In this document: positions 46,030-55,428 of the stretch, in pieces
Layout: each line of letters starts with the position of its first letter
Numbering within the stretch: the stretch's first letter is position 1
Source of the DNA: Aliirhizobium wenxiniae
GTDB taxonomy: Bacteria > Pseudomonadota > Alphaproteobacteria > Rhizobiales > Rhizobiaceae
Length of the DNA stretch: 64,000 nt
Assembly (NCBI RefSeq): GCF_019511445.1
Contig: NZ_JAEUAN010000013.1
Location: 1-64,000 of the forward strand
Direction of reading: 5' to 3'
The notes under the pieces: model-generated
Seen by the model: the letters and a program-made list of their open reading frames with translations, nothing else
Databases searched by the model: none
Told to the model about the DNA's origin: nothing
Translations under genes and position numbers: made by a program

Positions 46030-47520
46030 TCAGGCCTTCTCTCCCACGGAGCGTCCCACCCCATCCGGCACCGGCAGTCTCGCATGGGCTTCAGCAATAG
46101 GCCTCAGTCTGCCAAGTATATCCGCCGGTGCGGCGGTTGTTTTGCCGGCACCGGAGTCCACATGCAGCATCAGTTGCTCGGCAGTCGCAAGTGCCGCGCC
46201 GGTCTGACCATCATGGAGGGTGGTGAAATACCGGATGCGTTTTTCATCAAATCCGAGCACCTGAAGCGTCGTGTAAAGCGCCTGCCCCAGCTTTGCCTCA
46301 CCGAGGTGCCGGATATGGGTCTCGACCGTATAATAGCTATGGCCCTTTTCGACATAGGCAAAGTCGACACCGATCAGTCGCAGCAGCACATCCGACGTAT
46401 CGCCGAAGACCTGCAGGTAACGATGCTCGGTCATGTGGCCGTTATAATCCACCCAGGCGGCGCTCACCTTGGTATCGACCAGCCGCAGCGGCTGAGAAAA
46501 ATCCGAAAAGTCCTTCTTGCCGCCCCCCTTGGCCCAGAGCGACTTTTCGAAATCGGCCAGCACTTTTCCCGAACCCCAGCCCTTTCCGCCATCCCCGGCT
46601 TTGAGCGCCTGCATGATACCGACGAGGTTTTCGTCACGGATCCGTTCCAGCTCGCGGATTCCGCGGGCGCCCGATTGCGCATCCGATTGCGCCGCGATCT
46701 TGTCGACCAGAGCATCGTCCAGATCAACCACATCCGTCAGCTTCGTCCACGGCCATGAAAGGCAGGGGCCGAACTGCGCCAGAAAATGCCGCATGCCCGC
46801 CTCGCCGCCGGCAATACGATAGGTCTCGAACAGGCCCATCTGCGCCCAGCGCATGCCGAAGGAATAGCGGATCACATCGTCCAGCGTCTCGGTATCGCAG
46901 ATGTCGTCATGGATGAGCCACAGCCCTTCGCGCCATATCGCTTCCAGCAGCCGGTCGCCGACAAAGGCCTCGATCTCCTTCTTCAGGATCACACCCTTCA
47001 TCCCGATCGGCGCCAGCCGGGCTTTCGCCAGTTCCAGCGTCTCGGGAGACGTCCTTTCCCCGCCAACCAGTTCGGCCAGCGGCAGAAGATAGACCGGATT
47101 ATAGGGATGGGCGACGAACATCCGCCCGGGATGTTTCATGTCCCGCTGCAACTCGGTCGGCATGATGCCGGACGTGGACGATCCGATCAGCGCTTCCGGA
47201 TCGGCATATCTGTCGATCTCGGTGAGCACGCCGCGCTTGAGATCGAGGCGCTCGGGAACGCTTTCCTGTATCCAGTCCGCCCCGGCAACGGCTTCTTCCA
47301 CACTTCCGTAAAATGTCAGCCTTCCCCTCGGCGGCAAAGGCGCCATGGTCAGCATGGCATAGGCCCGCTCGGCATTCGCCAACACTTCGCCAACAATCCG
47401 TTTCGCCTCCGGATGCGGATCGTACATCGACACATCTATCCCGCCGAGCAGAAACCGCGCCGCCCACGCCCCCCCGATAACGCCCCCGCCGATGCAGGCT
47501 GCTTTTCTGATGCTCGTCAT
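46030..47520 (-). CDS. lcdH: L-carnitine dehydrogenase fused to betainyl-CoA thioesterase
   Basis: This 496-residue fusion has an N-terminal 3-hydroxyacyl-CoA-dehydrogenase-like half (~1-320) with Rossmann motif CIGGGVIGGAWAARF, ESVPERLDLK and VAHPYNPVYLLPLAELVGG. The C-terminal hot-dog thioesterase half (~345-480) has AAWVDYNGHMTEHRYLQVF and LMLHVDSG. The dehydrogenase oxidises L-carnitine to 3-dehydrocarnitine with NAD; the thioesterase releases betaine from betainyl-CoA. GGGGAGAA precedes the ATG. With the adjacent BKACE gene it completes carnitine to glycine betaine. Confidence 0.92.
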   Translation of the reverse strand: MTSIRKAACIGGGVIGGAWAARFLLGGIDVSMYDPHPEAKRIVGEVLANAERAYAMLTMAPLPPRGRLTFYGSVEEAVAGADWIQESVPERLDLKRGVLTEIDRYADPEALIGSSTSGIMPTELQRDMKHPGRMFVAHPYNPVYLLPLAELVGGERTSPETLELAKARLAPIGMKGVILKKEIEAFVGDRLLEAIWREGLWLIHDDICDTETLDDVIRYSFGMRWAQMGLFETYRIAGGEAGMRHFLAQFGPCLSWPWTKLTDVVDLDDALVDKIAAQSDAQSGARGIRELERIRDENLVGIMQALKAGDGGKGWGSGKVLADFEKSLWAKGGGKKDFSDFSQPLRLVDTKVSAAWVDYNGHMTEHRYLQVFGDTSDVLLRLIGVDFAYVEKGHSYYTVETHIRHLGEAKLGQALYTTLQVLGFDEKRIRYFTTLHDGQTGAALATAEQLMLHVDSGAGKTTAAPADILGRLRPIAEAHARLPVPDGVGRSVGEKA

Positions 47521-47547
47521 GAATTTTCTCCCCGTGTTCCGTCGTGT

Positions 47548-47708
47548 TGCCCCTCATCCGCCTGCCGGCACCTTCTCCCCGTCTTGACGGGGAGAAGGAC
47601 GCTAGCTGCAACCTCTCCGTCCCTCGCCGATGTCGAGCGGGGCATGTCCCCTCTCTCCGCTTGCGTGGAGAGGTGGAGCGCAGCTTGCTGCGCTCTGGGT
47701 GAGGGGCA
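47548..47708. repeat. Palindromic intergenic mosaic element (RIME-like) with terminal inverted repeats
   Basis: The 161-bp element is bounded by 9-bp inverted repeats TGCCCCTCA and TGAGGGGCA. It contains a perfect 13-bp stem-loop (47571-47598, CCTTCTCCCCGTC/GACGGGGAGAAGG), a GC-rich stem near 47651-47673 and a perfect GAGCGCAGC/GCTGCGCTC hairpin (47676-47695). This resembles the short palindromic mosaic elements (RIME) found between rhizobial genes. It separates the two carnitine genes, which share orientation. Confidence 0.75.
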
Positions 47709-47745
47709 GCGTTTCGCTCAGCAGCTTGTGATTAAGCGGCAGCTC

Positions 47746-48648
47746 CTACCGCTTCCTCAGCTTCAGCTTCTCACGCACCGCATCCGGCCCGATCACTTTC
47801 GCTCCCATGCCCTCGATCACCCCGACCGCCTTTTCCACCAATTGCGCATTGGTCGCGAGCTGCCCCTTGCCTGCATAAAGATTGTCCTCAAGCCCGACCC
47901 GGACATTCCCCCCGGCCAGAACCGCGGCCGCCGGATAGGCAAGCGCATTACGACCGATCGAAAAGGCCGAAAAAGTCCAGCGCTTCGGCACATTGTTGAC
48001 CATCGCCATGAAGGTGTTGAGATCATCCGGCGCTCCCCACGGGATACCCATGCAAAGCTGGATCAGCACCGGATCCTCGATCAGCCCCTCCTCCACAAGC
48101 TGCTTTGCAAACCACAGATGGCCGGTATCGAAGGCCTCGATCTCGGGTCGCACGCCAAGCGCCGTCATCTGCCGCGCCATCTCGCGCAGCATCGAAGGCG
48201 TGTTGGTCATCACGTAATCGCCGAGCGAAAAGTTCATCGTGCCGCAATCAAGCGTGCAGATCTCCGGCAGGCATTCGGCGACATGCGCCACGCGTTCGGT
48301 CGCCCCCGCCATATCGGTGCCATCGTGATTATAGGGGAACGGCGCCTCGACATTGCCGAACACCAGATCCCCGCCCATCCCTGCCGTCAGGTTCAACACG
48401 ACATCGATATCCGCGGAGCGAATGCGATCGGTCACTTCGCGGTAAAGTTCAAGATCGCGCGCTGCAGCTCCTGTCTCAGGATTTCGGACATGACAGTGAA
48501 CCACCGCCGCCCCCGCCCTGGCGGCATCGATCGCCGACACCGCGATCTCCTTAGGCGTAATCGGAACATGGCCGGACTTTCCGGTCGTATCGCCGGCACC
48601 AGTCACGGCGCAGGTAATGAAGACCTCACGGTTCATCTCGAGCGGCAT
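47746..48648 (-). CDS. 3-keto-acid cleavage enzyme (BKACE), probable dehydrocarnitine cleavage
   Basis: This 300-residue TIM-barrel enzyme has zinc ligands in VVHCHVRNP (HxH) and Glu in VRVGLEDNL, plus FDTGHLWFAKQL. BKACE enzymes condense a beta-keto acid with acetyl-CoA to give acetoacetate and a new CoA ester. Next to carnitine dehydrogenase this should be 3-dehydrocarnitine to betainyl-CoA plus acetoacetate. AAGGAGGG precedes the ATG at 48648. It is divergent from the CdhR-like regulator. Confidence 0.92.
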   Translation of the reverse strand: MPLEMNREVFITCAVTGAGDTTGKSGHVPITPKEIAVSAIDAARAGAAVVHCHVRNPETGAAARDLELYREVTDRIRSADIDVVLNLTAGMGGDLVFGNVEAPFPYNHDGTDMAGATERVAHVAECLPEICTLDCGTMNFSLGDYVMTNTPSMLREMARQMTALGVRPEIEAFDTGHLWFAKQLVEEGLIEDPVLIQLCMGIPWGAPDDLNTFMAMVNNVPKRWTFSAFSIGRNALAYPAAAVLAGGNVRVGLEDNLYAGKGQLATNAQLVEKAVGVIEGMGAKVIGPDAVREKLKLRKR

Positions 48649-48753
48649 TCTTCCCTCCTTTTGACTGACGCCATTACGGGCGAGGCAAAAGGAAAATGCT
48701 TTCCACAATCGGCACTGCTCTATACATTATCGGAGCATCGCGAAGGGAAGCGT

Positions 48754-49719
48754 ATGGGGGAAAACCAGCATATCGACATTCTCGTTCTGCCGGAGACCAA
48801 CCTCATCCTGCTCGCCTCGGTGATCGAACCGCTGCGGGCCGCAAACCGCATCGCGGGCAAAAATCTCTATCGCTGGACGCTCTATTCCCCTGACGGCCAC
48901 CCGGTCGAAACGACATCCGGTGTGCCGGTCCCCGTCACCGGCGCATTCCGCCCTTCCCGCGAAACAGACCCGCTCTTCGTTCTGGCAAGCTACAACTGGA
49001 AACGCGCCGCCACCCGCGAACTGAAATTCCTTCTGTCCCAGACCGCCCGGCACCGGACATCGATCGCCGGCATCGAAAGCGGCGCCTTCATCCTCGCCGA
49101 AGCGAGCCTGCTCGACGGCTTTTCAGCCACCACCCATTGGGAGGATTTCGACGATTTCTCCCACGCCTATCCGCATGTCGGCCTGATGCGCAAACGTTTC
49201 GTCATCGACGCCAAGCGCATCACCACCGGCGGACCTTTGCCGACGCTCGACCTGATGCTGGAACTGATCCGCCGCGCACACGGACACTCACTGGCGCTCG
49301 AGGTCTCGCGGCTGTTCATTTACCAACAGGAGCGCGATCTGGATGAGCGGTCAGAGCACCCGGCGGCCATTAACACGGCGAGCATGGACCCGCGCTTGCA
49401 GGCGGCCGTGAAGCTGATGGAGGACACGGTGGAAACGCCTTTGCCTCTCGCGCGGCTCGCCAGACGATCCGGCATCAGCATTCGCCACCTGCAGGATATG
49501 TTTCGCCAGACAATGGGCGTCGCGCCGCATACCCACTATCTCGCGCTTCGGCTCAACGCCGCGCGCCGCAAGGTCATCGAGACAAAGGCCGGCTTTGCCG
49601 ATATAGCCGCCGAAACCGGTTTCAACTCCGCTTCGGCTTTTTCACGCAGCTATCGCGCAAGCTACTCCGAAAGCCCAAGCGAGACACGCCGCCGCCTCAA
49701 GCTTCCGATCGGGGGTTGA
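48754..49719 (+). CDS. GlxA/CdhR-type AraC regulator of carnitine catabolism
   Basis: This 321-residue regulator has a DJ-1/PfpI-like domain (~5-185, with GIESGAFILAEASLLDG, where Ser replaces the elbow Cys) and an AraC domain (~215-320, FADIAAETGFNSASAFSRSY). GAAGGGAAG lies before the ATG. The reading frame stays open far upstream across the antisense of the carnitine genes; only the part from 48754 is homologous to the family. Divergence from the BKACE gene suggests it is a CdhR-like activator. Confidence 0.88.
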   Translation: MGENQHIDILVLPETNLILLASVIEPLRAANRIAGKNLYRWTLYSPDGHPVETTSGVPVPVTGAFRPSRETDPLFVLASYNWKRAATRELKFLLSQTARHRTSIAGIESGAFILAEASLLDGFSATTHWEDFDDFSHAYPHVGLMRKRFVIDAKRITTGGPLPTLDLMLELIRRAHGHSLALEVSRLFIYQQERDLDERSEHPAAINTASMDPRLQAAVKLMEDTVETPLPLARLARRSGISIRHLQDMFRQTMGVAPHTHYLALRLNAARRKVIETKAGFADIAAETGFNSASAFSRSYRASYSESPSETRRRLKLPIGG

Positions 49720-50129
49720 GAGCCAGCGGAGAACCGCCAAATTCACTTTCAGCAAGCACTTCCGGGGAAGCGTTTACTCTTCCTGAAACGCCTTCTCGCG
49801 TCTCTTGCTTACAGCCGATGACAGGCGGCAACCATCTTCGCGTTTTGAAGCGCAGCAGACATCGCGTAGATCGGACCTAAAGCTCCGTCTTTAGGTTGAG
49901 GCGACCTCATCACATTTAAGGTGTGCGACGAACCCGGCCCTCCCAAGAGCCAATGCCCGCTCGCGGGATTTATCGGGCATAGTGACGAGGCAGCGAAGGC
50001 GAGGCCGACCCATATCGCATGTCGCCTGACAAGAAACCAACATTTCATGCACCGGCACTAACCCCAACTTCGCAAGGCCCGGCCCTAGGTGCCTGCGGAC
50101 CGACAATTGCCATAGATACGGAGATTGGG
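49720..50129. other. Intergenic region before the secretion genes
   Basis: No gene is supported. Overlapping minus-strand frames at 49809-50106 exist but lack start signals and family resemblance. It presumably holds the promoter for the small gene and exporter that follow. Confidence 0.4.
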
Positions 50130-50432
50130 ATGACAGACGAATTGTATTGCGACGGCATCAGTGAGATCACCGTGACAGGTCCGATCGTCCGTCTGGACAT
50201 GACCTCCCTTTGTCCCAGCAAGCGTGACAGCAACGGCAACCCGGAACCGGTTCTCCGCCAGCGGGTCATCATGCCGATCGAAGCTTTTGCCAACGCCGTC
50301 GATCTCATGCAGAAGGCCCTGGACGGGCTGGTCGAGGCGGGTGCCCTGCGAAGGAACACTCCCCTGATCCCCATGGGGGAAAGCGATCTCATGGATCCGT
50401 CGCCGGCAAATACCTCGCCGAACTTCAACTGA
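50130..50432 (+). CDS. Small protein of unknown function upstream of the type I exporter
   Basis: This is a 100-residue protein if started at ATG 50130, which has GGAG at suitable spacing; an upstream in-frame ATG at 50019 would add 37 residues. It shows a beta-rich N-terminus (DGISEITVTGPIVRLDM) and an amphipathic helix (IEAFANAVDLMQKALDGLVE). The overall layout recalls small DUF3467-like proteins but is not clearly one. It lies 31 bp before the exporter gene in the same direction, so it is probably part of the secretion unit. Confidence 0.65.
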   Translation: MTDELYCDGISEITVTGPIVRLDMTSLCPSKRDSNGNPEPVLRQRVIMPIEAFANAVDLMQKALDGLVEAGALRRNTPLIPMGESDLMDPSPANTSPNFN

Positions 50433-50463
50433 CGGCAAATGGCGAAGGTCAGCGACTGAAGCC

Positions 50464-52608
50464 ATGAGCGAACTCATACACACAAATCTGCACTGTCTTT
50501 GTCTGGTCGCCCGCCACCATGGAGCCGACCTCTCCCCCGACCGGCTGCAGCATGACTATAACGTCGGAGACACACCGGTCTCGACGCGGCAACTGCTTCG
50601 CATGGCAAAGGATGCGGGCCTGCGTGCCCGTAGTCTGGCTATGGACTGGGGCTCCCTCTTCAAGCTGGGTCAGGCCTATCCGGTGCTCGCCGAGCTGGAA
50701 AACGGCAACTGGATCGTGATCGCGGGCACATCTGAAGCCGATGGCGTCGAGACCATACATGTCCTTGATCCGCTGGCGCTGCGGCCTGACCCCATCATCC
50801 TGACCGAGGAAAAGTTCTCAAAGAGCTGGCGCGGCAGCGTCGTGCTGGTCAAGCGCGGCTATCGCCTGACGGACGAAGACCAGCCTTTCGGGCTTCGCTG
50901 GTTCATTCCCGACATCATCCGCCAGCGCAGTCTTTTCCGCGATGTCGGACTTGCGGCCATTATCCTCTATGGGCTGGGCCTCGCCACGCCGCTCTTCTTT
51001 CAGCTGGTGATCGACAAGGTTCTGGTTCATCAGAGCTACGCAACGCTTGCCGTACTCACGGTCGGCATTGCCATCGCGCTGGTTTTCGACGCGGTCTTCA
51101 CCTTCCTGCGCCGCTATATCCTGCTCTATGCGACGAACAGGATAGACATAAGGGTGGCGACCAGAACCTTCGGCCATCTCCTGTTCCTGCCGATTGCTCT
51201 CTTCGAACAGGCATCGGCGGGCGTGTTGGTAAAACACATGCAGCAGAGCGGGCGGATTCGCGAGTTCCTCACCGGCCGCCTGTTTCTGACGCTGCTCGAC
51301 GGCCTGTCGCTGCTGGTCTTCGTACCGGTTCTCTTCCTCTACAGCGTCAAGCTGACACTTGTGGTTCTGGGCTTTACAGCCCTCGTTGCAGTCGTCGTGG
51401 CGCTGCTCGTCGGCCCGTTCCAGCGGCGTCTTCAGGCCCTCTATCAGGCGGAAGGCGAACGCCAGGCGCTTCTGGTCGAAACAGTACACGGAATGCGAAC
51501 CGTCAAATCGCTGGCGCTGGAGCCGCGCCAGAGGAAGGTGTGGGACGATCAGTCGGCACGCGCCATCTCCGTCCGTTTCCATGTCGACAAGATCTCGACG
51601 GCGGCCCAGGCACTGACGGGCCTTCTCGAGAAGCTGATGAGTGTCGCCATTATCGGGCTCGGCGCACTGGCCGTCTTCGACAACACGATGACGATCGGCG
51701 CACTGGTGGCGTTCAACATGCTGGCGGGGCGGGTTTCCGGCCCCCTTCTACAGATCGTCACCATGGTCCACGAATATCAGGAGGTTGCTTTATCGGTACG
51801 GATGCTCGGCGAGATCATGAACCAGCGTCCGGAACAGTCCGGTCGCGGCAGGGGCATCAGCCCTCCCCTCACCGGCCGGATCGAATTCGACAGGATATCG
51901 TTTCGCTACGGGCCGGATGGCGCACCCGCGCTCGACGATATTTCCTTCAATATCCCCGCCGGTTCGCTTTTCGGCATCGTGGGCAAAAGCGGCTCGGGCA
52001 AAACGACCGTAACCCGGCTCATCCAGGGGCTCTACCAGAACCAGCAGGGCATTATCCGCATCGACGGTTACGACAGCCGCGAAATCGATCTCGTCCATCT
52101 TCGCACCAGCATAGGTGTGGTCCTGCAGGACAATTTCCTGTTCCGCGGATCGGTGCGGGACAATATCGCGGCAACCAAGCCCGGCGCGACGATCGAGGAG
52201 ATCGTGGCGGCAGCCCAATTGGCCGGGGCGGAAGAATTCATCGAACGTCTGCCGCGGGGTTTCGACACGTTGCTGGAGGAAAACGCCAGCAACCTGTCCG
52301 GTGGCCAGCGGCAGCGGCTTGCCATCGCCCGGGCGCTGATCACCGATCCAAAGCTGCTGATCTTCGACGAAGCGACCAGCGCGCTCGATCCCGACAGCGA
52401 GGCGATCATCAGACAGAACCTGAGCAAAATCGCCGCGGGACGCACGGTCATCATCGTGTCGCACCGCCTCTCGACCCTCACCGATGCCGACGCAATCCTC
52501 GTGCTGGAGCGTGGGAAGATCGCCGATATCGGTCCGCATGATCAGCTTGTCTCCCGCTGCATGACCTATCGTCATCTGTGGGCACAGCAGATGAGGCAAG
52601 TGGCATGA
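50464..52608 (+). CDS. Type I secretion ABC exporter (HlyB-like, degenerate C39 domain)
   Basis: The 714-residue exporter has three parts. A C39-like N-terminal domain (~1-130) has the usual Asp-Cys-Gly replaced by Thr-Asn-Leu and the catalytic His position by Asn in GNWIVIAG, so it should not cleave. Next come a six-helix membrane domain (~150-430) and an ABC domain with Walker A VGKSGSGKTTVTR, signature NLSGGQRQRLAIARAL and Walker B LLIFDEATSALDP. It is the inner-membrane motor of a type I secretion system. Its stop overlaps the HlyD-type gene. Confidence 0.93.
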   Translation: MSELIHTNLHCLCLVARHHGADLSPDRLQHDYNVGDTPVSTRQLLRMAKDAGLRARSLAMDWGSLFKLGQAYPVLAELENGNWIVIAGTSEADGVETIHVLDPLALRPDPIILTEEKFSKSWRGSVVLVKRGYRLTDEDQPFGLRWFIPDIIRQRSLFRDVGLAAIILYGLGLATPLFFQLVIDKVLVHQSYATLAVLTVGIAIALVFDAVFTFLRRYILLYATNRIDIRVATRTFGHLLFLPIALFEQASAGVLVKHMQQSGRIREFLTGRLFLTLLDGLSLLVFVPVLFLYSVKLTLVVLGFTALVAVVVALLVGPFQRRLQALYQAEGERQALLVETVHGMRTVKSLALEPRQRKVWDDQSARAISVRFHVDKISTAAQALTGLLEKLMSVAIIGLGALAVFDNTMTIGALVAFNMLAGRVSGPLLQIVTMVHEYQEVALSVRMLGEIMNQRPEQSGRGRGISPPLTGRIEFDRISFRYGPDGAPALDDISFNIPAGSLFGIVGKSGSGKTTVTRLIQGLYQNQQGIIRIDGYDSREIDLVHLRTSIGVVLQDNFLFRGSVRDNIAATKPGATIEEIVAAAQLAGAEEFIERLPRGFDTLLEENASNLSGGQRQRLAIARALITDPKLLIFDEATSALDPDSEAIIRQNLSKIAAGRTVIIVSHRLSTLTDADAILVLERGKIADIGPHDQLVSRCMTYRHLWAQQMRQVA

Positions 52609-54011
52609 CCGAACCCCGACAACAGAGCGAAAAACTGCCTGTTCCCGTGTCAAAGCCCGGATCGGCTCTGGCTTCCAGGCAGCATCTGTCGTCTGTGATC
52701 ATTGACTTCCAGTCGGATGCCGTGGAACTTGAGGAAAGACCGCCGCCACGGGTGGCGAAAGTGACGCTCTATACGCTTTCCGCCCTCATCTGTGCAGCGA
52801 TCCTGTGGGCGTCCATATCGGAAGTCGATGAAGTCGTCATCGCGACCGGCAAGCTGGTCACGAGCCAGCCCACCATGGTCGTCCAGCCGCTGGAAACCTC
52901 CATCATCCGCTCTCTCGACGTCAGCGTCGGCGAGACTGTCCATGCAGGGCAGGATCTTGCGACGCTCGATCCAACATTCAGCCAGGCCGACATGGTCCAG
53001 CAACAGTCGAAATTCAACGCCTTCGACGCCCAGGTCAAACGGCTTGAAGCCGAGACGGCGGGAATTGATTATCCGTCAATAGCCGGCAAATCACCCGATG
53101 AGCAGCTTCAGGTCGCGCTGTTTCGGCAGCGGGATGCCTATTATCGCGCACAGGTGCAGAATTTCGACGCACAGATTGCCGGCCAGTCGGCAACGATATC
53201 CGCCGGCGATGAACAGGCCAGCATTCTTCAGGGCCGTCTCGATACGCTCGGCCAGATCGAGTCAACCCGTGAAGGCCTTTATCGCCGGGATGCCGGATCG
53301 CTGCTCCTGCTTCTCGTCGCGAGAGATGCGCGCCTCGATGTCGATGCCGATCTCTCTGCCATTCGCGGTAAGAGCGCCGAAGCGGCGCATGTGTTAAAAA
53401 GGGTGACAGCCGAAAAGCAGGCTTTCCTGGAGGATTTCCGCCGGGCGGCAATGGAACAGCTCGTCGAATTGCGCGACCAGCGAGATACGGCCGCCGAGGA
53501 ACTCAAGAAGATGGAACTGCGCCGCACGATGATCACCCTCAAGGCGCCGGCGGACGCGGTCGTGCTCGATCTCGCGGAGCGTTCGGTGGGATCGGTCGTG
53601 CGCGACGCCGAACCGATCGTCACCCTGGTGCCTCTCGACGTTCCGCTGGAGGCCGAGGTCTCGGTCGGCTCGCTCGACATTGCCCGCATTGCAGACGGCA
53701 TGGATGCGCGCATCAAGCTGGACGCCTATCCATTCCAGAAATTCGGCACCGCCTCCGGCAATGTCAGGGTCATCAGCCGGGATACGTTCGAGCCGACCCA
53801 GCAGGAGGTTACCGCAGGACAGTCTCCCCTGCCCTTTTTCAGGGCGCGGGTAGCGCTGACAGATACCCGCCTCCACGCACCGGATGAAACCGTGCGGCTG
53901 CTTCCCGGAATGACGGTCTCGGCCGAAATCAAGGTTGGACGCCGCACCATCATGTCCTACATCCTCTATCCCCTGGTCAAAGGCCTCGATAGCGCCCTGC
54001 GGGAGCCGTAA
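52605..54011 (+). CDS. Type I secretion membrane fusion protein (HlyD-like)
   Basis: This 468-residue protein has a short cytosolic N-terminus and one membrane helix at ~52-72 (LYTLSALICAAILWASI). A lipoyl/barrel-sandwich segment (EVVIATGKLVTSQPTMVVQP) is followed by a long coiled-coil hairpin (~125-310) and a beta-barrel domain (APADAVVLDLAERSVGSVV). It is translationally coupled to the exporter (ATGA at 52605-52608). No TolC-type outer-membrane gene is in the window, so a shared TolC is presumably used. Confidence 0.93.
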   Translation: MTEPRQQSEKLPVPVSKPGSALASRQHLSSVIIDFQSDAVELEERPPPRVAKVTLYTLSALICAAILWASISEVDEVVIATGKLVTSQPTMVVQPLETSIIRSLDVSVGETVHAGQDLATLDPTFSQADMVQQQSKFNAFDAQVKRLEAETAGIDYPSIAGKSPDEQLQVALFRQRDAYYRAQVQNFDAQIAGQSATISAGDEQASILQGRLDTLGQIESTREGLYRRDAGSLLLLLVARDARLDVDADLSAIRGKSAEAAHVLKRVTAEKQAFLEDFRRAAMEQLVELRDQRDTAAEELKKMELRRTMITLKAPADAVVLDLAERSVGSVVRDAEPIVTLVPLDVPLEAEVSVGSLDIARIADGMDARIKLDAYPFQKFGTASGNVRVISRDTFEPTQQEVTAGQSPLPFFRARVALTDTRLHAPDETVRLLPGMTVSAEIKVGRRTIMSYILYPLVKGLDSALREP

Positions 54012-54156
54012 GCGCCGCGATCACTCCGCTTGACGATCGACCAAGGTGACAGTTCCCGATTGATGAAATCTACCGACGCGACGCCTGTCGTCGGCTCTCT
54101 GGCGAGCGCTCCAAGGAGACACAGCATCTCTCAGCACCAAGATGCGACGCGCAGGT

Positions 54157-55389
54157 CTACCAGGCCGGAAACGGGTCCCGAAGTTGAGCCCAATCCGGTG
54201 GATTGGGGCTTGCCAAGCATCCGTCCAGTGAGGCTCGGATACCGGCCTCGTCCATGCCCACACCGATAAACACCAGCTCCTGGCGACGATCGCCCCAGGC
54301 GCTGTCCCACCAGCTTTCCACATGCTGACGAAACTGCTCATGGCTCGGCCAGTCTGCTCGCGGAACGGCGGCCCACCACAGGCCCATCGGTTCGCAGCGT
54401 CGCTGCACCCCGGCGACCGACATGATCCCGACATGACGCGGCCGCGTCGCAAGCCAGAAATGACCCTTGGCACGAATGACGCCGGGCCATGGCTCGTCCA
54501 GAAAAGCCCGGAATCCTTCCGGGTCGAACGGACGCCGCGTGCGATAGACGAAACTGGAAACGCCGTATTCCTCCGTCTCGGGCACGTGCTCTTCCGGATT
54601 GTAAAGCTCCTTGTGCCATAGCGGATGTGCAGCGGCCTTCTCCTCATCGAAGAGACCGGTATTGAGAATGGCCGCAAGAGCAACCTCACCGAAATCGACC
54701 TCTACCTGGCGCGCATCGGGATTGAGCGCGGCAACCGTCTTGCGAAGCTCCGCCCGAACCTCTTCGGAAACGTCGGAAATCTTGTTGATCACGACGATAT
54801 CGGCAAACTCGATCTGGTCCACCAGCAGATCAATGAGAGTGCGGCTGTCCTCGCCGTCCCGCTCGAGCCCGCGGTCCTTCAGCATATCGGCACTGCTGTA
54901 ATCGGCAAACAGGCTGGCGGCATCGACGACGGTCACCATCGTGTCCAGCCTGGCAAAATCGGAAAGCGAGACACCATTCTCGTCGCGAAAGGAAAAGGTT
55001 GCGGCGATCGGGCGTGGTTCGGCAATGCCGGTCCCCTCGATCAGCAGATAGTCGTATTTCCCCGCTTCCGCCAGCCGCCGCACTTCCGCCAGAAGGTCTT
55101 CGCGCAGGGTGCAGCATATGCAGCCATTGCTGAGCTCGACCAAAGTCTCCGTCGTGTGCGAGAGGTTGCAATTGCCGTTGCGAATGAGGCTGGCGTCGAT
55201 GTTCACCTCGCTCATGTCGTTGACGATGACCGCAACCCGCAGCCCCTCACGGTTTGTCAGCACATGGCTGAGCAGCGTCGTCTTGCCGGAGCCGAGAAAT
55301 CCGGCAAGCACCGTCACCGGCAGCCTGTTATCCACGCCCGCCGGCAAGCCTTTTATGCCGACATGCGCCGCGATCGGCCCTTGCATCAT
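54157..55389 (-). CDS. COG0523-family GTPase metallochaperone (CobW/YciC-like)
   Basis: This 410-residue protein has Walker [12 protein letters not shown], the metal-binding CxCC motif in [12 protein letters not shown], a GTP-specificity NKIS motif (VVINKISD) and a C-terminal CobW_C domain ([19 protein letters not shown]). ATG 55389 with GAGG upstream is preferred; GTG 55407 is possible. It lies only about 40 bp downstream of the giant gene and is probably co-transcribed with it. These proteins deliver zinc or other metals to client enzymes; the client is unknown. It converges on the HlyD gene. Confidence 0.9.
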   Translation of the reverse strand: MMQGPIAAHVGIKGLPAGVDNRLPVTVLAGFLGSGKTTLLSHVLTNREGLRVAVIVNDMSEVNIDASLIRNGNCNLSHTTETLVELSNGCICCTLREDLLAEVRRLAEAGKYDYLLIEGTGIAEPRPIAATFSFRDENGVSLSDFARLDTMVTVVDAASLFADYSSADMLKDRGLERDGEDSRTLIDLLVDQIEFADIVVINKISDVSEEVRAELRKTVAALNPDARQVEVDFGEVALAAILNTGLFDEEKAAAHPLWHKELYNPEEHVPETEEYGVSSFVYRTRRPFDPEGFRAFLDEPWPGVIRAKGHFWLATRPRHVGIMSVAGVQRRCEPMGLWWAAVPRADWPSHEQFRQHVESWWDSAWGDRRQELVFIGVGMDEAGIRASLDGCLASPNPPDWAQLRDPFPAW

Positions 55390-55428
55390 CTCAGCCTCGT
55401 TCAGCACCCTGCCTCTCCCATCTGCCCG

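Noticed and set aside
46786-48753. Long plus-strand open frame running antisense through the two carnitine genes into the CdhR-like regulator
   Set aside because: The translation upstream of 48754 resembles no protein and mirrors the codon structure of the minus-strand genes; the regulator family begins at 48754 with its own ribosome binding site.
49809-50106. Two overlapping minus-strand small frames before the secretion genes
   Set aside because: No ribosome binding sites, no recognisable products, and they overlap each other and the likely promoter of the small gene at 50130.
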